A model generated the notes under the pieces. It made no database searches. It was not told where the DNA came from and saw only the letters and a program-made list of their open reading frames with translations. A stretch of 64,000 nt of DNA from NCBI GenBank assembly GCA_009617715.1, contig VTFK01000054.1, positions 1 through 64,000 on the forward strand, in the 5' to 3' direction. Each line of letters starts with the position of its first letter. Positions within the stretch are counted from its first letter, which is position 1. Shown here piece by piece: positions 39,205-52,766 of the stretch. This stretch comes from Plectrocnemia conspersa. Its lineage: Eukaryota; Arthropoda; Insecta; Trichoptera; Polycentropodidae. A program made the translations under genes and the position numbers.

Positions 39205-39443
39205 CGACGGAATAGTGTCTGTAGTCCATAACGTATCAGACTAGTAACTCTGAGGTTGTGGGCTCGAGCCCCGGCAGCGGCACTCGAATTTTTATTTATA
39301 AAAATGTGCTATTATTAAAAAAACAGTGACATCCATTGATTATAAATTGTATGTATAGCACATAATAATTTATAATACTCAATTGGTACAGATTTGCCCG
39401 TTGAAACGTATTGGGCTTACGTCAGATTACAACGGAAGATTTA
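39205..39443 (+). mobile_element. tRNA-derived SINE, copy 2
   Basis: Most tRNA-like head: an anticodon-arm-like TCAGA/TCTGA stem encloses CTAGTAAC (AGT, Thr-like, one extra loop base). GGCTCGAGCCCC serves as B box and CAGCGGCAC ends the tRNA-like part. The tail, CGTTGAAACGTATTGGGCTT to GATTACAACGGAAG, matches the other copies. Confidence 0.78.
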
Positions 39444-40817
39444 ATAAAAAAATAAATAAAAATACTGACGCTTAAAATAATAAAAAATGGATCGATTATC
39501 ATAATAACTGCAACACTACAATTAAAAAGTACTAGATAAATGCTAAATAAAGAAAATTTAAGATACTGCATAACAAATGACATATATGTCAAACAGAAAA
39601 CATCGAAACAAAGAAGATATGCTCTACTTGTGCTCATCGTTCAAGGAGATTTACGAAGCAATGCTGCTTTTTATGTGTTAATATAAAAAACGAAGTCTCA
39701 GAAAACAACTCTTGTAAAGCGAGAAAGTTTTCTTACGACCTATACACTTAAACTTAGTATTATGAAAAAATAACGCAAAAGCGTTAGATGAGGATGGATC
39801 TTGATTTAAATATCTCATGAGGATCAGAAGCTAATTTCAAGGAAAGTAGTACTTTTGTTGAACCACAAACAAGCGATATATTAAATGACAAGAAATTATA
39901 AAAATACTGTTGAACTAATTTTATGTAAGTCATTTTAATCAATATTAAATACTTATTATTGGACTAGGGAAGTCCAATACGCGGTCCGCATATTAATATT
40001 GCTGAAAAAAAATGCGCCCACTTGCGGCACTTGCTTGGGAGCAGCATATTCGCGTAATCATGGAAAAATATAGAAAGGAAAAGATAATTTGAGTACATTT
40101 CACTGAAGATCTGAAAGCATTTATATATTGTCTTTAGCCTCTAAAGTAATACGTTGTAGTTTCAAGAAATTTAAGGTTGTAGTTTCAGGAAATATTTTTT
40201 TAAATATTTTTTGAAATGAAAATGACGTTGTTCTTTAATTGTTATTTGAAAACTAAAGTGCATTTTTTTAAGATTATTATAAAAAGGTGTATTATATGAT
40301 ATTTTATTTTTATATCATTATTTTGAATTCAGAAAAAATAGTATTACTGGTCAGACACATTTTATGATGGGTCTTATTATTTGTTTCGCGTTCTTTCTAA
40401 TAAATATAAATATGTACAAAAAAAGCCGCAATGACGGCAAGCCATTAGGAGCAAAGTTGAAAAATATGTTTTTTAAATTTAAGTTTAAAGTCCATGTGTA
40501 AGCCTAGGCGTTAGTCATTTTTATTACTGCCCTGTTCATTTTGAACAGGTGATAGCAAAGTTTGTCTACTTTTTGTGAAAAAATTACATCTTGTTGCTTT
40601 TAATTTTTTTTTACCTTAAAAATATTAATTTAAAACTTGAAAGTTTTTTTAGAACTCTCAGGTCAAATCTAAAAATACAAACTAAGATAAATAAATGCAG
40701 GAAGAAGTACATATATACGTCGTATCTTGCATATTGCTCCATAGTTTGTCTACATTTGGATATTACACGTTTTAAAAATATGATAGCTATCTTTCCTGAT
40801 ATCAAAATGAATTTCTG
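39444..40817. other. AT-rich intronic stretch
   Basis: No supported gene. A short GC-richer patch lies at 39965-40050. Confidence 0.45.
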
Positions 40818-41061
40818 ATATGAGAGTATTGGCCGAAGTATATTCAAACCGAATTTTGGTCAATAGGAGAGCGCAAAAACAATTATCACTTCTCAGAAGT
40901 CAAAAATTCACGGCAAAAGCAATAAAATCGTGTCGCGACGGCGACGGCACGATTTTATTGCTTTTGACGTGGATTTTTGACTTCTGAGAAGAGATAATTG
41001 TTTTTTGCGCTCTTCTATTGGTCAAAATTTGGTTTAGATGTTCTTCATTTGATTCTCACTT
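40818..41061. mobile_element. Foldback MITE, family B, copy 3
   Basis: Both arms are present around GTCGCGACGGCGACGGCAC. The arms include TTCTCAGAAGTCAAAAATTC and its complement. The outer right end GGTTTAGATGTTCTTCATTT is shared with copies 1 and 4. Confidence 0.85.
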
Positions 41062-41106
41062 ATTGTGAGTTGTAATATTGTTATACAAACTCTTAATATG
41101 AACGAC

Positions 41107-41552
41107 TGCGACAGCACGATTTTATGTAGGGACGTCATTTTGTGGGAGCAGAAGGGCATTTGTCCCCATTTTAAATTGACCAGAAACATGCATGTCATTT
41201 AAGGAAATGCTATGAATTTTAATGAAAGCAAAATAATAATAAAAAGCGATTAGTGAGTGGCTAACTTCTGCCTTTGCCCTGAAAAAAGCTGTCTTTGATT
41301 CTAAGCCAGAAATTCTCGGGTTATCACTTAAAGAAAATCTAGAGAAAAAAGTCTCTAATATATCCTAAAATATTTTTCAAAAATATGCTATTTCAGTGAA
41401 ATTAAATTGGAATACATTTTAATGAAAGATATATATTTTTACTAGTGAAAATATAATTTATCTGGCAGGTGCTAGTAAAATTTTATGATATCAACTTTTC
41501 CATACGTAGTAAAATATATACATTTACAAACTTATCATTATTTATTTACATG

Positions 41553-41604
<52 letters not shown>

Positions 41605-41640
41605 AAAGTTATGAAGTCCAAATATATTTTCACTAGTAGA
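41107..41640 (+). repeat. Dispersed composite repeat, copy 1
   Basis: Modules in order: AAACATGCATGTCATTTAAG, GATTCTAAGCCAGAAATTCTCGGGTTATC, CAGTGAAATTAAATTGGAAT and TTTTTACTAGTGAAAATATA, then CTTTTCCATACGTAGTA. The same modules in the same order occur at 61735-62215. An (AT)n run (41555-41600) lies inside. Confidence 0.65.
41555..41600. repeat. (AT)n microsatellite
   Basis: 46-bp AT dinucleotide run within the dispersed repeat. Confidence 0.95.
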
Positions 41641-42158
41641 TACATATTTCACATTTTACATAATAGTAGAACAATAAAAAACGCGTTTATGCCCACCACT
41701 AGATATTGCTTGGGTGAGCGTTCTAGCCAAACTTAAATTATGGTTATCACAGTTCACAAATAATTCCATATAATTTCTGGCCAAATCAAATATATTGTTT
41801 TAATATGGAATATTACCAACTTTGTTTTTGCGCCCCTTTCAATCTTGCACCCGGTAGCATATTTTTCGCTACGGCCCTGCATAGACAACTAAATATAATA
41901 AAATATTGAGTAACATCACAAACATAAAAACAGTATCATTATTAAAAAAATAATCTTTGTATATTTACATAATAGTTTTTTATTTTTCCTATTTTTTTTT
42001 GCTATTTTTATTAATTCTTCGATCTATATATTTACGAATGTTATTTAATTAAGAGTTAGGCATATTGTCATTTTCAATCCAGCGTTATAATTATATTTTT
42101 TTTCCATTAGCAACTTACACTTTTCTAGTGACAAGGCAAAGTACATAAGACTAATCAG

Positions 42159-43224
42159 CAGGGGCAGATTAACCCAGCGGGACACCCAGAAAAATCTCGA
42201 TGAGCCAGAAGCTCTCAAATTATTATTTTTCTTAAATACATTAGGATTGTCTATTTACTTTGTATTTGACCTAAATACGTTTATTTTACAGCTTTTTTTG
42301 TAGATGTATAGCTATTTTATTATCAACCACTTTTTATTTATCTTTCAGAGGTTCAATAGTAGAACTTTTTACTTAGATAAGCCAAACTTATATAAATCGT
42401 AATTGACGTCACTTAATTAAAGGTTAAATATAATAAATTATTATTGTATATAAGCTCAACAATAAGCTTTTATCATTGAAAATCTTTTGAATGTTTCAAA
42501 GTATTTATAAAAATATATATTTTTATATTAATTATTTTACATATATTTATGTTTTTATCACTTTTATTTTCATTAAATAAAACTATCCGGAAATTAGTTT
42601 ACTTTTTTTATGAGAGATATGAAACTAAATCGGATTTATATTGTTGATCCAACTCTGGCAATAAAATAAGAGGATGACGGAAGTGAAACTTGCGCGTGGT
42701 GATTTCCAAAGGACGAATGTCGTCTCTAGCTCGAGAACACGAAAAGGGACGGTTTGTGTAATATGCTAATAAGCCCTTCGAAGCCTCAAGGACGAACCGT
42801 CAGGTGGGATCAGTATCGCGGTCTAACATTTTCAATTTCCACGCGTGCGGGATTCGCATGGATCCCGAAGCATGTGGGATTCCTTAGGGATGTACGTATA
42901 AGCATTGTGGGATCGCCAAGCATGCCATATAATAAAATTTTTGATTGATTTATTTAATAAAAGCCAAAAGAAGAACGGAATAGCATTAGGAGAATTTGGC
43001 AAGGATCTTGGCAATATATCAAGACGAAGGAGAGAATAATATAGAAAAAAGCTTGTAATTTATACGATGCGGAAAGAATACAACAGCGCAGAATATTAAG
43101 GACAAATTTTACAAGCGCAATTATATATTGTATGATTGTAATAAAATGTATAATTATATATTATATATATTATAAATATTCAAAGACGCTCCCTTTCAAT
43201 CGGCGCCCTAGGAATTCGCCTCTG
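42159..43224. mobile_element. Possible hAT-like element
   Basis: CAGGGGCAGATTAACCCAGC on the left and CAGAGGCGAATTCCTAGGGC (reversed) on the right resemble hAT termini. No eight-base target duplication was found. Inside, 42660-42930 is clearly GC-richer (ACGGTTTGTGTAATATGC; GGGATTCGCATGGATCCC) and unrecognised. Confidence 0.3.
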
Positions 43225-44760
43225 TTGCTTATATATTCGTTGTCCTTGTGATTTATAGCCGTCATATAAATATAAAGTAGGAAAAGTTTTTAGAATTTTT
43301 TACGCAACGTAACCTCGCAGAAAGGGGTTTAATGCCGCAGTAAAAACGTGTACAAAAATTATACGACGAAACAGTTTAAGCTATTTGAGGAAATCGAGAA
43401 AACAGTATAAAATAGGTTAAGTTCAGTTTTGCTGTGTTTATTGTTAGATACTAAATTAATAAATAATACAAATATATAACATGTTTCCGAATTTTCATAC
43501 TATTGACTAATCCCCTAGTGGATTTAAAATTCTATCGTATCTGAGAGATAAAAATGAGTAGTTATTATATAACTATAATTCCGATCGATCATCACAGATT
43601 ATTCTATTCTCACAGATGAATATCGTGATAGTAACATATATTAATATTAAGCTGTAATTATAGTTCTTAATTACTAAAATAAATATCACTGATTTATAGA
43701 TTAATCTGGTTTCTCACTACTAACTCGGTAGTTGTCTATTGTAATATTTATCTCGTTAGTCATGAGCAAATTTTCAATAAAATTAAATATAATAATAAGC
43801 CTTTGATGTATAATATAATGAATATTATTCACGTTCTACAATTATAAATTTTAATAAATGATGAAGGTTTTATATCTTTTCCATGAAACTCATTATCATG
43901 TTTTATTAATAAATATACACAATACGTTTTTGTATATTTTAATATTGACTACTATTGAATGCTGAAATACTTATGATTTTATTATTGCTTATTATTTCTA
44001 ATACTGTGACGAAATACTTGATTTTATTATCTATATTACAAGTTGCTATCTGAATAATATATAAATTTATTAAATAAGATAATCGTTGAATCAAAACACA
44101 TGTTTAGTGTAATCAATTTATAACCATGTTTTGCAGTGAAAATATTGTTTGATTTTATCACATGAAAGTGTTATTATATAAATAACATTAAAAAAATAAT
44201 CAACGCGATCTTAAAAATGTGGTTCTTAAAATTATTGTTAATATAGATATGCCTGTACTAACAAGAATTTTAAGAACCACGTATATAAGATCGCTAAATC
44301 TGATTAAAACTATAGCAGATATTGTGTTAAAAACATTTATATCCCAAATTTAGTTGTGTCTTCCATATAACAAAAATATGGACAACGTTTGCAAAATTGT
44401 CATAATGTAAAATGTCTTACAAAAACAATAAAGTAATACAAGAAAATTCTCAAAAAAAAATGTGAGTTGAGCATAATTTCTCTTTGTAAAAAAATCTTTC
44501 CAAAATTTTGCAGAATAAAAAGTCACATCCATAAACATCTATTGTTAATGCATACCATATTTCAAAACTATGACTAACAACAAAGCGTTTTTATAGAGAA
44601 TGGTATGCTTGCCCACATTTTACAAAAAAAAAAACATTAAAGAAGTCGCACCTCCTAAATATATGTACTGTGACATGGTCAATTGTTTTCCTTTTTCAAA
44701 TATAGACTACTTATTTTTAGTGTTATTTTGATTTTTTTAAATAAATTTAATAAAATATTA
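43225..44760. other. AT-rich intronic stretch
   Basis: No gene supported. Near 44202-44295, ATCTTAAAAATGTGGTTCTT and AAGAACCACGTATATAAGAT form an inverted pair. Confidence 0.5.
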
Positions 44761-45638
44761 GAATACGCTCGGGATAAGGGTGCCGGTTTGTTATTGTGTG
44801 CGTGTCATGTATATGAGAGGGAGAAGCGATGTAGCGTGTACTTCGTTGTCTCGCTTTCTCTTTTAAGGACATTCGCTGATTCATCAACGCTAGTATTCGT
44901 CATTAAAGTGCAGTGTGGCACAGAAGTTCGATCTTCTCTAGTGATTTATTTTAAATAATTTTGTGTTGATATTGGTTTAACCCAGATATGCTCACTGTCC
45001 CATGGGTAGGTCACTAAACTCGTGCCATTGTTTTTTATTTATAAATTAAATTTTAAGAGAACAAAATTTCTTGGGCATATCTGGGTTAATTGATATCAAG
45101 GCTTCAAATATACACTGTAAGTTATTCGTTCTCTTACCCGTGGATTAAAAATATTTTAATTATTTTTTCCATTAATCCGTACGTTGTTGGTTTTTTTACA
45201 CTATTCTCTGTAAGGCTTAAAAAAAGTTATTATTCTTATCGTTGCGCCAATGATAATTTTTTTTTAATTTATTCAATGGATTCTAATGATTTAATAGAGT
45301 CGTCGAGCCATTAAACAATCTGCGAATAATTTCTTTCCCCATTTTATATTTTTTTTTGCTTTTGAAGAATAGCTAAAGACTTCATTATTTTTTTGACTAG
45401 TGGAAGATTTTGAATTTTGCAAATATTTAATTTATGACATTAATGTCTGGTTTCTTCGATTATATAATATATTTTTAATTGTCCGTTGAAATTTCCAACT
45501 TAGCTCAGATGTATGTATGTTAAATAAACATATATTTTCTTTTAAAATAAAAAAAATAAATATTCTGAGCGAAATTGTTTTGAGCCACACAGTTCACGCA
45601 TACAATAACAAACCGAGATCCTTATCCCGAGCGTACTC
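44761..45638. mobile_element. 878-bp TIR element, copy 2 (TA target site)
   Basis: It lies in the same orientation as, and is very similar along its whole length to, the element at 38-914, with small indels in T and A runs. TA flanks lie at 44759-44760 and 45639-45640. Its first terminal base pairs differ slightly (GAATACGCTC). The high similarity suggests recent spread. Confidence 0.85.
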
Positions 45639-45640
45639 TA

Positions 45641-47549
45641 AATATCACAACAAGAAAATTATATTTATTGTGAAAAGTTATTTTATCTATGCGAGCGGTT
45701 AACGTTTTTTGAAAATAGTTTAAGCTCCATAGATACGTTTAGGAATTGCAATAATATCGGTATTTTCAATACCGGTATTACAGAGAAAAAATAGTCAATA
45801 CCGGTATTACCGTTATTGGCATCATAGCTATTTATTTTATAAATTGGTAATAAAAATATACCGAAAAAATAATCTCCATTCATCAAACTGAATTCTTTAT
45901 CGCTGTAATTAAATATAGATTAATGCATAGGATTTTTGCAAAAAAATCTTAGGATTCAGGAGTCGGAACATTTTCTTTGAAGATATTTAATAAAGATATA
46001 GTGTATTTATTGGGAAATATAATAACGAGCAGGTCAAATTTTGTCATAAGTTACCGAAATTTATGACCAATTATCTGTTTCAAATGAAAACAATCTTCCT
46101 TACATTCAGGTACTTCTAAAAATATTTTATACCCTGATCCATTGTTGTCTACGAGTATTAATAAGAATCGCTAAGGCGAATTTTTATAGCATTTATTTCT
46201 TTACTCTCATTAATTAAAAAAAAATATTTTTGAAAATACGGGCGCCAAATATTTTTTTTTTTTGGAAAAAGTCTATAAAATCATTATTTTTGATCGAACG
46301 CTTCTGGATGCCTCATATTTTTTATCTCAGGGGCCAGAGCACCACTCACAAATTTATTGCAAATATTACTCATTATTTTTGATCAGTTACGATTTTTCGA
46401 AAAAACTTTAAGAGAAAGTAGTGCATAAAAAATTTAAAATGCGACATCTATTTTTCTAAAAACAGATTTTTGTGATTTATTTATATAATCTTATTTTAAG
46501 CATTACACGTTTATTATTTATTTTAAGATATTTCAATAATTTTTATTTTCGAGAAATATATCTCTCGTATACTTATAAATTTCTACTCATGTTAAAATTT
46601 TAAAACCGGTATTTTATTTTGTAATATCGGTAGTAATAATAATCCAGACATCGATTGTATTCGTACATATAAACATATATTATAATAATAATAATAATAA
46701 GACGCCAGCCCTATAGGTACGTATGCGTATGTGAGTCTATATTCCTATGTGTTTACCAAAAGAGTTTGTATATATATTTATTTCCATTATATAGATATTT
46801 TTTATCATTAATTTTTAATAAACAATTAAAATGTATATGTTTTAACTGTAATGAGCATTTAAAATGATTTTTATCTAGATCTTAAAGGCGTTAAAATATT
46901 CCCCGCGTTAAAATGCCAAAGTCTGAAATTAAATGCCGCGTGGAAAAACTTGATAATACTTTTTACTTCTTTCAGTAGAATTGATTTTCTGGAATTCGCT
47001 TACCAAATGATGCATATTTTACACAGTAAAAAAACTTAGATTTCCATATAAATAGATTGCCAATGATATCAATATATTTAAATAGACGTATTATTTCAAT
47101 TTTAAAATATAGCTCTCTAGCATAAATAATTTAAATTTAAGTACACCACCAACGTTAAGCACTTTGGCAATGTTTCAACTCTCAAATGGTTTGGTGCAAT
47201 AGATTTTCAAGAAATTTGCTGAAACATTAGCGATATCGTTATTAAATTCACTTCAAATGTATGGTGGACAAAAGCAGATTATTTTGTACCGCGGCAGCAG
47301 TACATGCTGTTTATTTATCACATGCGTATTGGAGCTCGCGATAGCGAATATGACGAAGGCATAATCTTTTTATCGGAGCTTCGCACAATTAAATAATAAA
47401 CCCTCGTAACATTATATCAGAATTATGTTGTGGTGTCCCACGGAACCCAATGCATAAACTGTCCCACTGCGACCCTACAATCTCATCCCTCAAACGAACC
47501 TCGCACATTACGCTTGTGATAATAATTAAACTGTGAATTTTCGTTACAG
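45641..47549. other. AT-rich intronic stretch before FLVCR exon
   Basis: Contains repeated ACCGGTATT words (45765-45825 and near 46605) and a TAA run near 46683-46699. No gene supported. It ends at the acceptor of the LGVAAGF exon. Confidence 0.5.
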
Positions 47550-47691
47550 TTGGGTGTTGCGGCTGGTTTTCTACTGCCCCCTATGATGGTGAAGAACAAC
47601 AAAGATCCATCGTTTGTGGAGCATGATTTGAAGATCATGTTTTACTCCATCGCCGGATTCACCACCTTCTTGCTATGCATGATTTTGTTAT
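47550..47691 (+). CDS. FLVCR: FLVCR-like exon, LGVAAGFLLPP segment
   Basis: The acceptor TTACAG lies at 47544-47549 and the donor T|GTAAGT at 47691. The exon is 142 nt, entering in phase 0 and leaving after one base of a codon. It begins LGVAAGFLLPPMMVKNN, the direct family continuation of ..SIGVFGNQ from the exon 39.7 kb upstream, and ends in a hydrophobic segment (MFYSIAGFTTFLLCMILL) typical of the sixth helix of the major facilitator fold. Confidence 0.93.
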
Positions 47692-47930
47692 GTAAGTTTC
47701 ATTTATACTATTTATTAATAAGTATTTATAAAAAAAGTCACACCTTGCAGTCAGTAAATTCAATACACAGAATGTTAAATATGAATTGTTACAATAATAA
47801 GAGTAGATAAAAGACACAGATTTTATATAAAAATGTATTATAAATATGGTCTTAATAAAAAATCACTCAACAAAACATTTATTAGTATTGCTATATTGTT
47901 GTTGATCATAAATATTTTTCGATATATATA

Positions 47931-48345
47931 GGATGGGCCATAAATATGAGTGACTTGCAATGAATTATTAAAAAAAATTTTAAATCTTATTGATTTTTTT
48001 TAATTCATATTAAAGTAAACGTTCAGGAAAATCATATCTTAAAAATAATATTATCCAGGTGTAAATCATCGCGTTGCAAACATTGTTAAAATCTGTGAAA
48101 AGTCGCATGGAATAGCAGTCATTTGCTCTCGAATTTATCTTTCAATTGGACTGTCGTAGCTGGTTTATTGTTGTAAACATGACTCTTTAAATATCCTTAG
48201 AAGGTGTCAAGTCAAGACTCCTGGGAGGCCATGGAATATAACCTCGACGCGAAATGAGTTTTCATGCAAACATTTCATTTACGACAGCTAAAGATTCGTA
48301 AGACGTGTGACATGTGACACCATCTTGTTAAGGCCATGTCCTGTT
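47931..48345 (-). mobile_element. mariner/Tc1-like transposase fragment
   Basis: On the minus strand a frame reads QDGVTCHTSYESLAVVNEMF, a stop, KLISRRGYIPWPPRSLD, and after a shift GYLKSHVYNNKPATTVQLKD, matching the DDE_3-type transposases of Tc1/mariner-like elements common in arthropods (QDGATxHT..., WPPRSPDL). GGATGGGCCATAAATATGAG at 47931 is a likely terminus. Lies in a FLVCR intron. Confidence 0.78.
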
Positions 48346-48689
48346 GTTGAAAGCTTAAAATTCTTTTTATTTATCTATCTACTATCCCCACCATGTGCGT
48401 CCCCTTCCTGCATACCGTTTACAAGCAATGACGATTTTAAAACCGCCCGTATTTCTGGCCTATCCTTATAATCCTTCATTACCCTTTATATATGTCGGTA
48501 ACTAAAACCTGTAGGACCTTAGCTTGATATGTTATTTTAAATTTAAATCGTATCTGTGAAATCAGAATTAATGATTATTATATAAATATATTTTCTACCC
48601 AAAATCACAAGTTTTCCTAGATTTCAGAACGGATTTCTACGAACTACCATGTGACATCTTATAATTTTAAGCTCTAATAATAGTTGATT

Positions 48690-48805
48690 TACATATTTTA
48701 ATTTTAGTATAGTGCTTCACTACTTATTTAATAGTTGTTGATTGTGTTTACCCCGTTATAACGCATTGGGATAACTAACGCCTATCATGTTACAACTGAA
48801 GATTT
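48690..48805 (+). mobile_element. SINE 3' end fragment
   Basis: CCCCGTTATAACGCATTGGG followed by ATAACTAACGCCTATCATGT and TACAACTGAAG matches the SINE 3' hairpin. No tRNA-like head is present upstream. Confidence 0.65.
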
Positions 48806-51800
48806 TCAATAATAATAAATATGTGAAATACAAATATGATAAATACTTTATGTTACAACAAAAAATTCACAAGAAATAAATTTGTATTTTGTATTTTGGA
48901 ATACATAAAAATAAAAATATGCAAAAACAAATAATTAATAAATAGGAATAACTTTTTTGTGATAAGTAAGATTAGTGTATAAAATTTAAAAAATATTTAA
49001 GCATATATTTATAGAATATTTTGTTTTACCTACACCATAATTGCTATATATCTATTAAATTATTACAATTAAAATAATTCAATCGCTGACTTAATTCAAC
49101 CTAACCGATTAGAAACATAGGTACATAGTCATATATAGATAATATATTGATTTTTAAATCTTAAGTGTTAAGAGTGACATCATTGCGTCTTGTACTAACA
49201 CCAGCAATAGTAAGCCATTGATACGATATTATTATTTTATACACATATTAATTTAAAATTATTTCCCAATCAAGCATTTCTACCAAAACAGATATCAAAT
49301 CAGATAAAAATATATTTTTTAAATAACGCATATATCAAAATATTGAGAAATAAAAAATAAAATTTCATATACAGATTATTATAATAATAATTATAAAATT
49401 ATAATAATACTTAAATTATGTATTTTAATGGTTTTGTAGACATCAGCATTTAATTTAAGATTTTTTGTGAAATCAAAAAATGGTTTTGAATATTTCTATT
49501 TTTTTCAAGATTAATACTTTTTTTAAATAAAATAAAATAAAACTTACATTTATAATGTTTTTATAGATGCTTTTAAAAATAAAATGATTTTTATTTAAAT
49601 AATTAATATTACGATTTTTTTCTTTAGTTGTTCATAAAAAATAATTTTAAAAAAAATCTTTGTAAAAACATAAAAAACTTAATATTTAATTACTACATAA
49701 AAATTTAAAATTTCTGGAATTAATTAAAAATTAAAACTAAAATATTAGATTCGTATAATACAAACAAATTTAAAATAGATTCATAATAAAATTAAAATAG
49801 TATACTATTTTATATTTTATTGTTCTTAAGCAAAAATAAATTATATATATGTTAAACATGGTTTAATAAACTGGAGATTGTGCTAGCTCTAAAGTAGTCT
49901 GAATAATTTTAGAATAGCCTAAAGTGTACAGAAAAATAATCACATGCATATACTGGTTATCCAGTGTGCCGATCGCGATCGACCAGTCGACCGCAAAATA
50001 ATTTGCGGTCGCCCGCGTTCTAAAAGTATAATATCTCGTATCAAAATAATGGTTTAAATCTGAAAAAAATAATAAAAAGGCTGGATTGAACTGTCACATC
50101 AATTTGAATAGAATTTATTAATCATATTTGTACTAAGCGAAATTAGATATATCTGTACTATGTAAAAGTAGTAGTATAAAATACTACTACTTTTGCTATG
50201 AAAGTTGTGAAAATGGCTATTCTGACTTAGCAGACAGCTTTTATATTTTTGCAAGTTTGAACTGTCTAACGAGGTAATAAGAGGAAAGAGGTGCAACAGG
50301 CAGTGTTGGCAACGAGTGGCTGCACCACAGCTTTAAGTATCCATGCACTTTATAAGCACTGGAAAATGCGATGAAAAACATAAAAAATAATTTTGCACCT
50401 TAACGACGTTAAAATATTTAAAGTTTTTCTTCGATTCGTATAATAAATTTACAATACATTTTTTGTGAATATCCTATTATACTCTTACATTGTTTTCGTA
50501 GACTCTTCCGAAATTGAATAATTTCTTATGTTACAACAATGAAATAAACTCGCGTATATAACCTATTACGCACTGATTTATAACAGTGACGAAATTTATA
50601 GATACATTTTTGGCCTCTTTCGGTCCGGCTTAACCGTAATCCAAACTGTGACATTTTTCACTTGGCATATTTATTATGGGCAGTAAAATATTCACGAGGC
50701 CATACATTATTTTTTAGACAGGAAACCCGTTCTACCATGAAATTTGGGGGTAAATTAGTTTTCACGACTTTTGCTCACCCACGAGCGATATTTGACGTTT
50801 CATATTTTTTTCTTTCTCTCTTATTACTATTGGGAATCTTTTCGCAGCTGACTTCGTTGTAACATTTCAGCATTTCTAGAATTTCTAGAGCTAAGCAAAA
50901 TAATTATATAAATTATATATAAAAATCATTAAACATTTAAACCATTAATGTATGACAATTTATATGTTTATTATTCATGGGGTGTTCACTGTTCTGACTA
51001 ACGCTCACTCGTTACCGCTCGCTTACACCTTATCTGTTTAAAATTTAAAACGTATTTATACATATAGCAAAACGTTTTTGGGCACTTTCGTAGCCGTCAA
51101 TCTCGGCAATGTGACGCAATAGAAAGTAAGTATATAATCATTGATAAACGATTAATTGCGATTTTTAACTGGTATTTTGGGAGTTTTTGATTTCAAAACG
51201 CATTAATGTAGCAAAACATCGTTGGCCGCTTTCGTAGCTGTTAGGGCCAAACGCAGCTGAGAATTCATAAGCATTTGTTTCTGAGCTTGGCACTTACATT
51301 CTTAATGCTGGTGTTGAGGATTTTTTGACGAAATGCATTAATTTTGTTTCCACGAAAAATAATGCGTTGCGCAGTAGTTTTTGAAGTTAAAAAATTGATA
51401 CCTAAATTAATCAAATACACGTTTTGCAACTGTTAAATTTTAAAGTGGCGCTGTGATAATTAACAAGTACATCAACTAATCCTCAAAATATTTACTTTCT
51501 TCGTAAATAGTTTTCAAGTATAAATGAAACAAAGTGGAATAAAACAAATATTATAGTTTTAATTTTGCTCTTATGCGCCCCACAGATTAAAAACAACTAA
51601 TAAAATATTTTTTACGTATATTAATTTAAACAGCAAATGGACGTTTCGCAACTGTTAAATTTGAACGAGAGCCATGATAGTAAACAAGTACCAAAAATTA
51701 ATGCATTTGGCAATTTATAGTGAGTTACAAAATACAAAATACTATGTTTTTTAAATTATAAATAAAACAATGATTTTAATTTTGATCTTATGTGACCCAC

Positions 51801-52563
51801 ATATTGAAAATCATTGATAAAATTATTTTTACCAATTAACCAATGATTTTTGCGCATGCGCCCAATCATTTCAGTGTATAGATGCAAACACGGCGGTGGC
51901 AGTGATAAAACCGACTTGTAGTAAAAAAAAAATATAATTTATTAAAAAGACTAGTTTTATAGAATAAACCAATATTTATAAAAAAAAATATTTCTTAGAA
52001 AATTTCTGTGTACATAATTTAATTAGTACTTTGGTCCACATACAGAATCTCAAAAAAAAATACTCAAAAACTTATGTAGTTTATATTTTATTTTCCAAGA
52101 ATTAATAAAATATACAGTGTATATATTATATTATTTTTTCTCATTGCCTTCCATCAAAACCCTTACTGTAACTCGTTTCTCAAACCTTGAATATTATATA
52201 CATATAACTATAACACATTGTCGGTTAGGTTAAGCCAAATTTTTACTTGTCTTATATGAAATATATGTTTTATTGCTGTTTAAGTTCGCTTTCCGTTGAT
52301 TTATATCGCAAACGATAGTAGTACACAAATAAAAACTAGTATGGTATAAAATATAATCTAGTATTAAAAACACATTTTCACTCATGAGCCGAATACAAAA
52401 AGGGGATGCGAAGATACCCTTTCATTTATTTCGTTTCCCCGGCTGATAAACAAGAATGAAAAGTTTCGGGAACTGTGCCAAATTGCCGGGGCATGTGTCG
52501 ACCATTACGGTGGCTTTTGTGTATTTGTAATGTGGCGCATTGTTTACTCTTATTTGTTTTCAG
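48806..52563 (+). other. FLVCR intron, AT-rich
   Basis: No gene supported. Contains an inverted pair GACCGCAAAATAATTTGCGGTC (49989-50010), a GTAGTAGTATAAAATACTACTAC hairpin near 50168-50191, and copies of the AGCAAATGGACGTTTCGCAA repeat. 52390-52500 is less AT-rich. Confidence 0.5.
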
Positions 52564-52766
52564 TTTTTAAAGCTGCCCCGCCGACGCCTCCGTCTGCAGC
52601 TCAAGACAATCAAAACCCAATGGTTGGCGATAACTTCTTCAAGTCCATCAAACGCTTGGCTTGTAACAGAAACTATATTTTACTGTTGATATCCTACGGA
52701 ATGAACGTCGGGGTGTTTTACGCCATCTCTACGCTGCTCAATCAAGTCGTCCTCACTTATTATCCG
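52564..52766 (+). CDS. FLVCR: FLVCR-like exon, cytosolic loop and helix 7
   Basis: The acceptor is TTTTCAG and the donor CCG|GTATGT. The exon is 203 nt and completes a split Phe codon from the previous exon. It encodes the proline-rich loop KAAPPTPPSAAQ, an amphipathic linker (FFKSIKRLACNRNY) and a helix (ILLLISYGMNVGVFYAIS) ending LNQVVLTYYP. The PPTPP loop between the two six-helix halves is a recognisable FLVCR-family trait. Confidence 0.93.

Noticed and set aside
39205..39300. Functional tRNA gene
   Set aside because: B box and anticodon-like arm are present, but the acceptor and D arms do not fold properly and the sequence continues into a SINE body repeated elsewhere.
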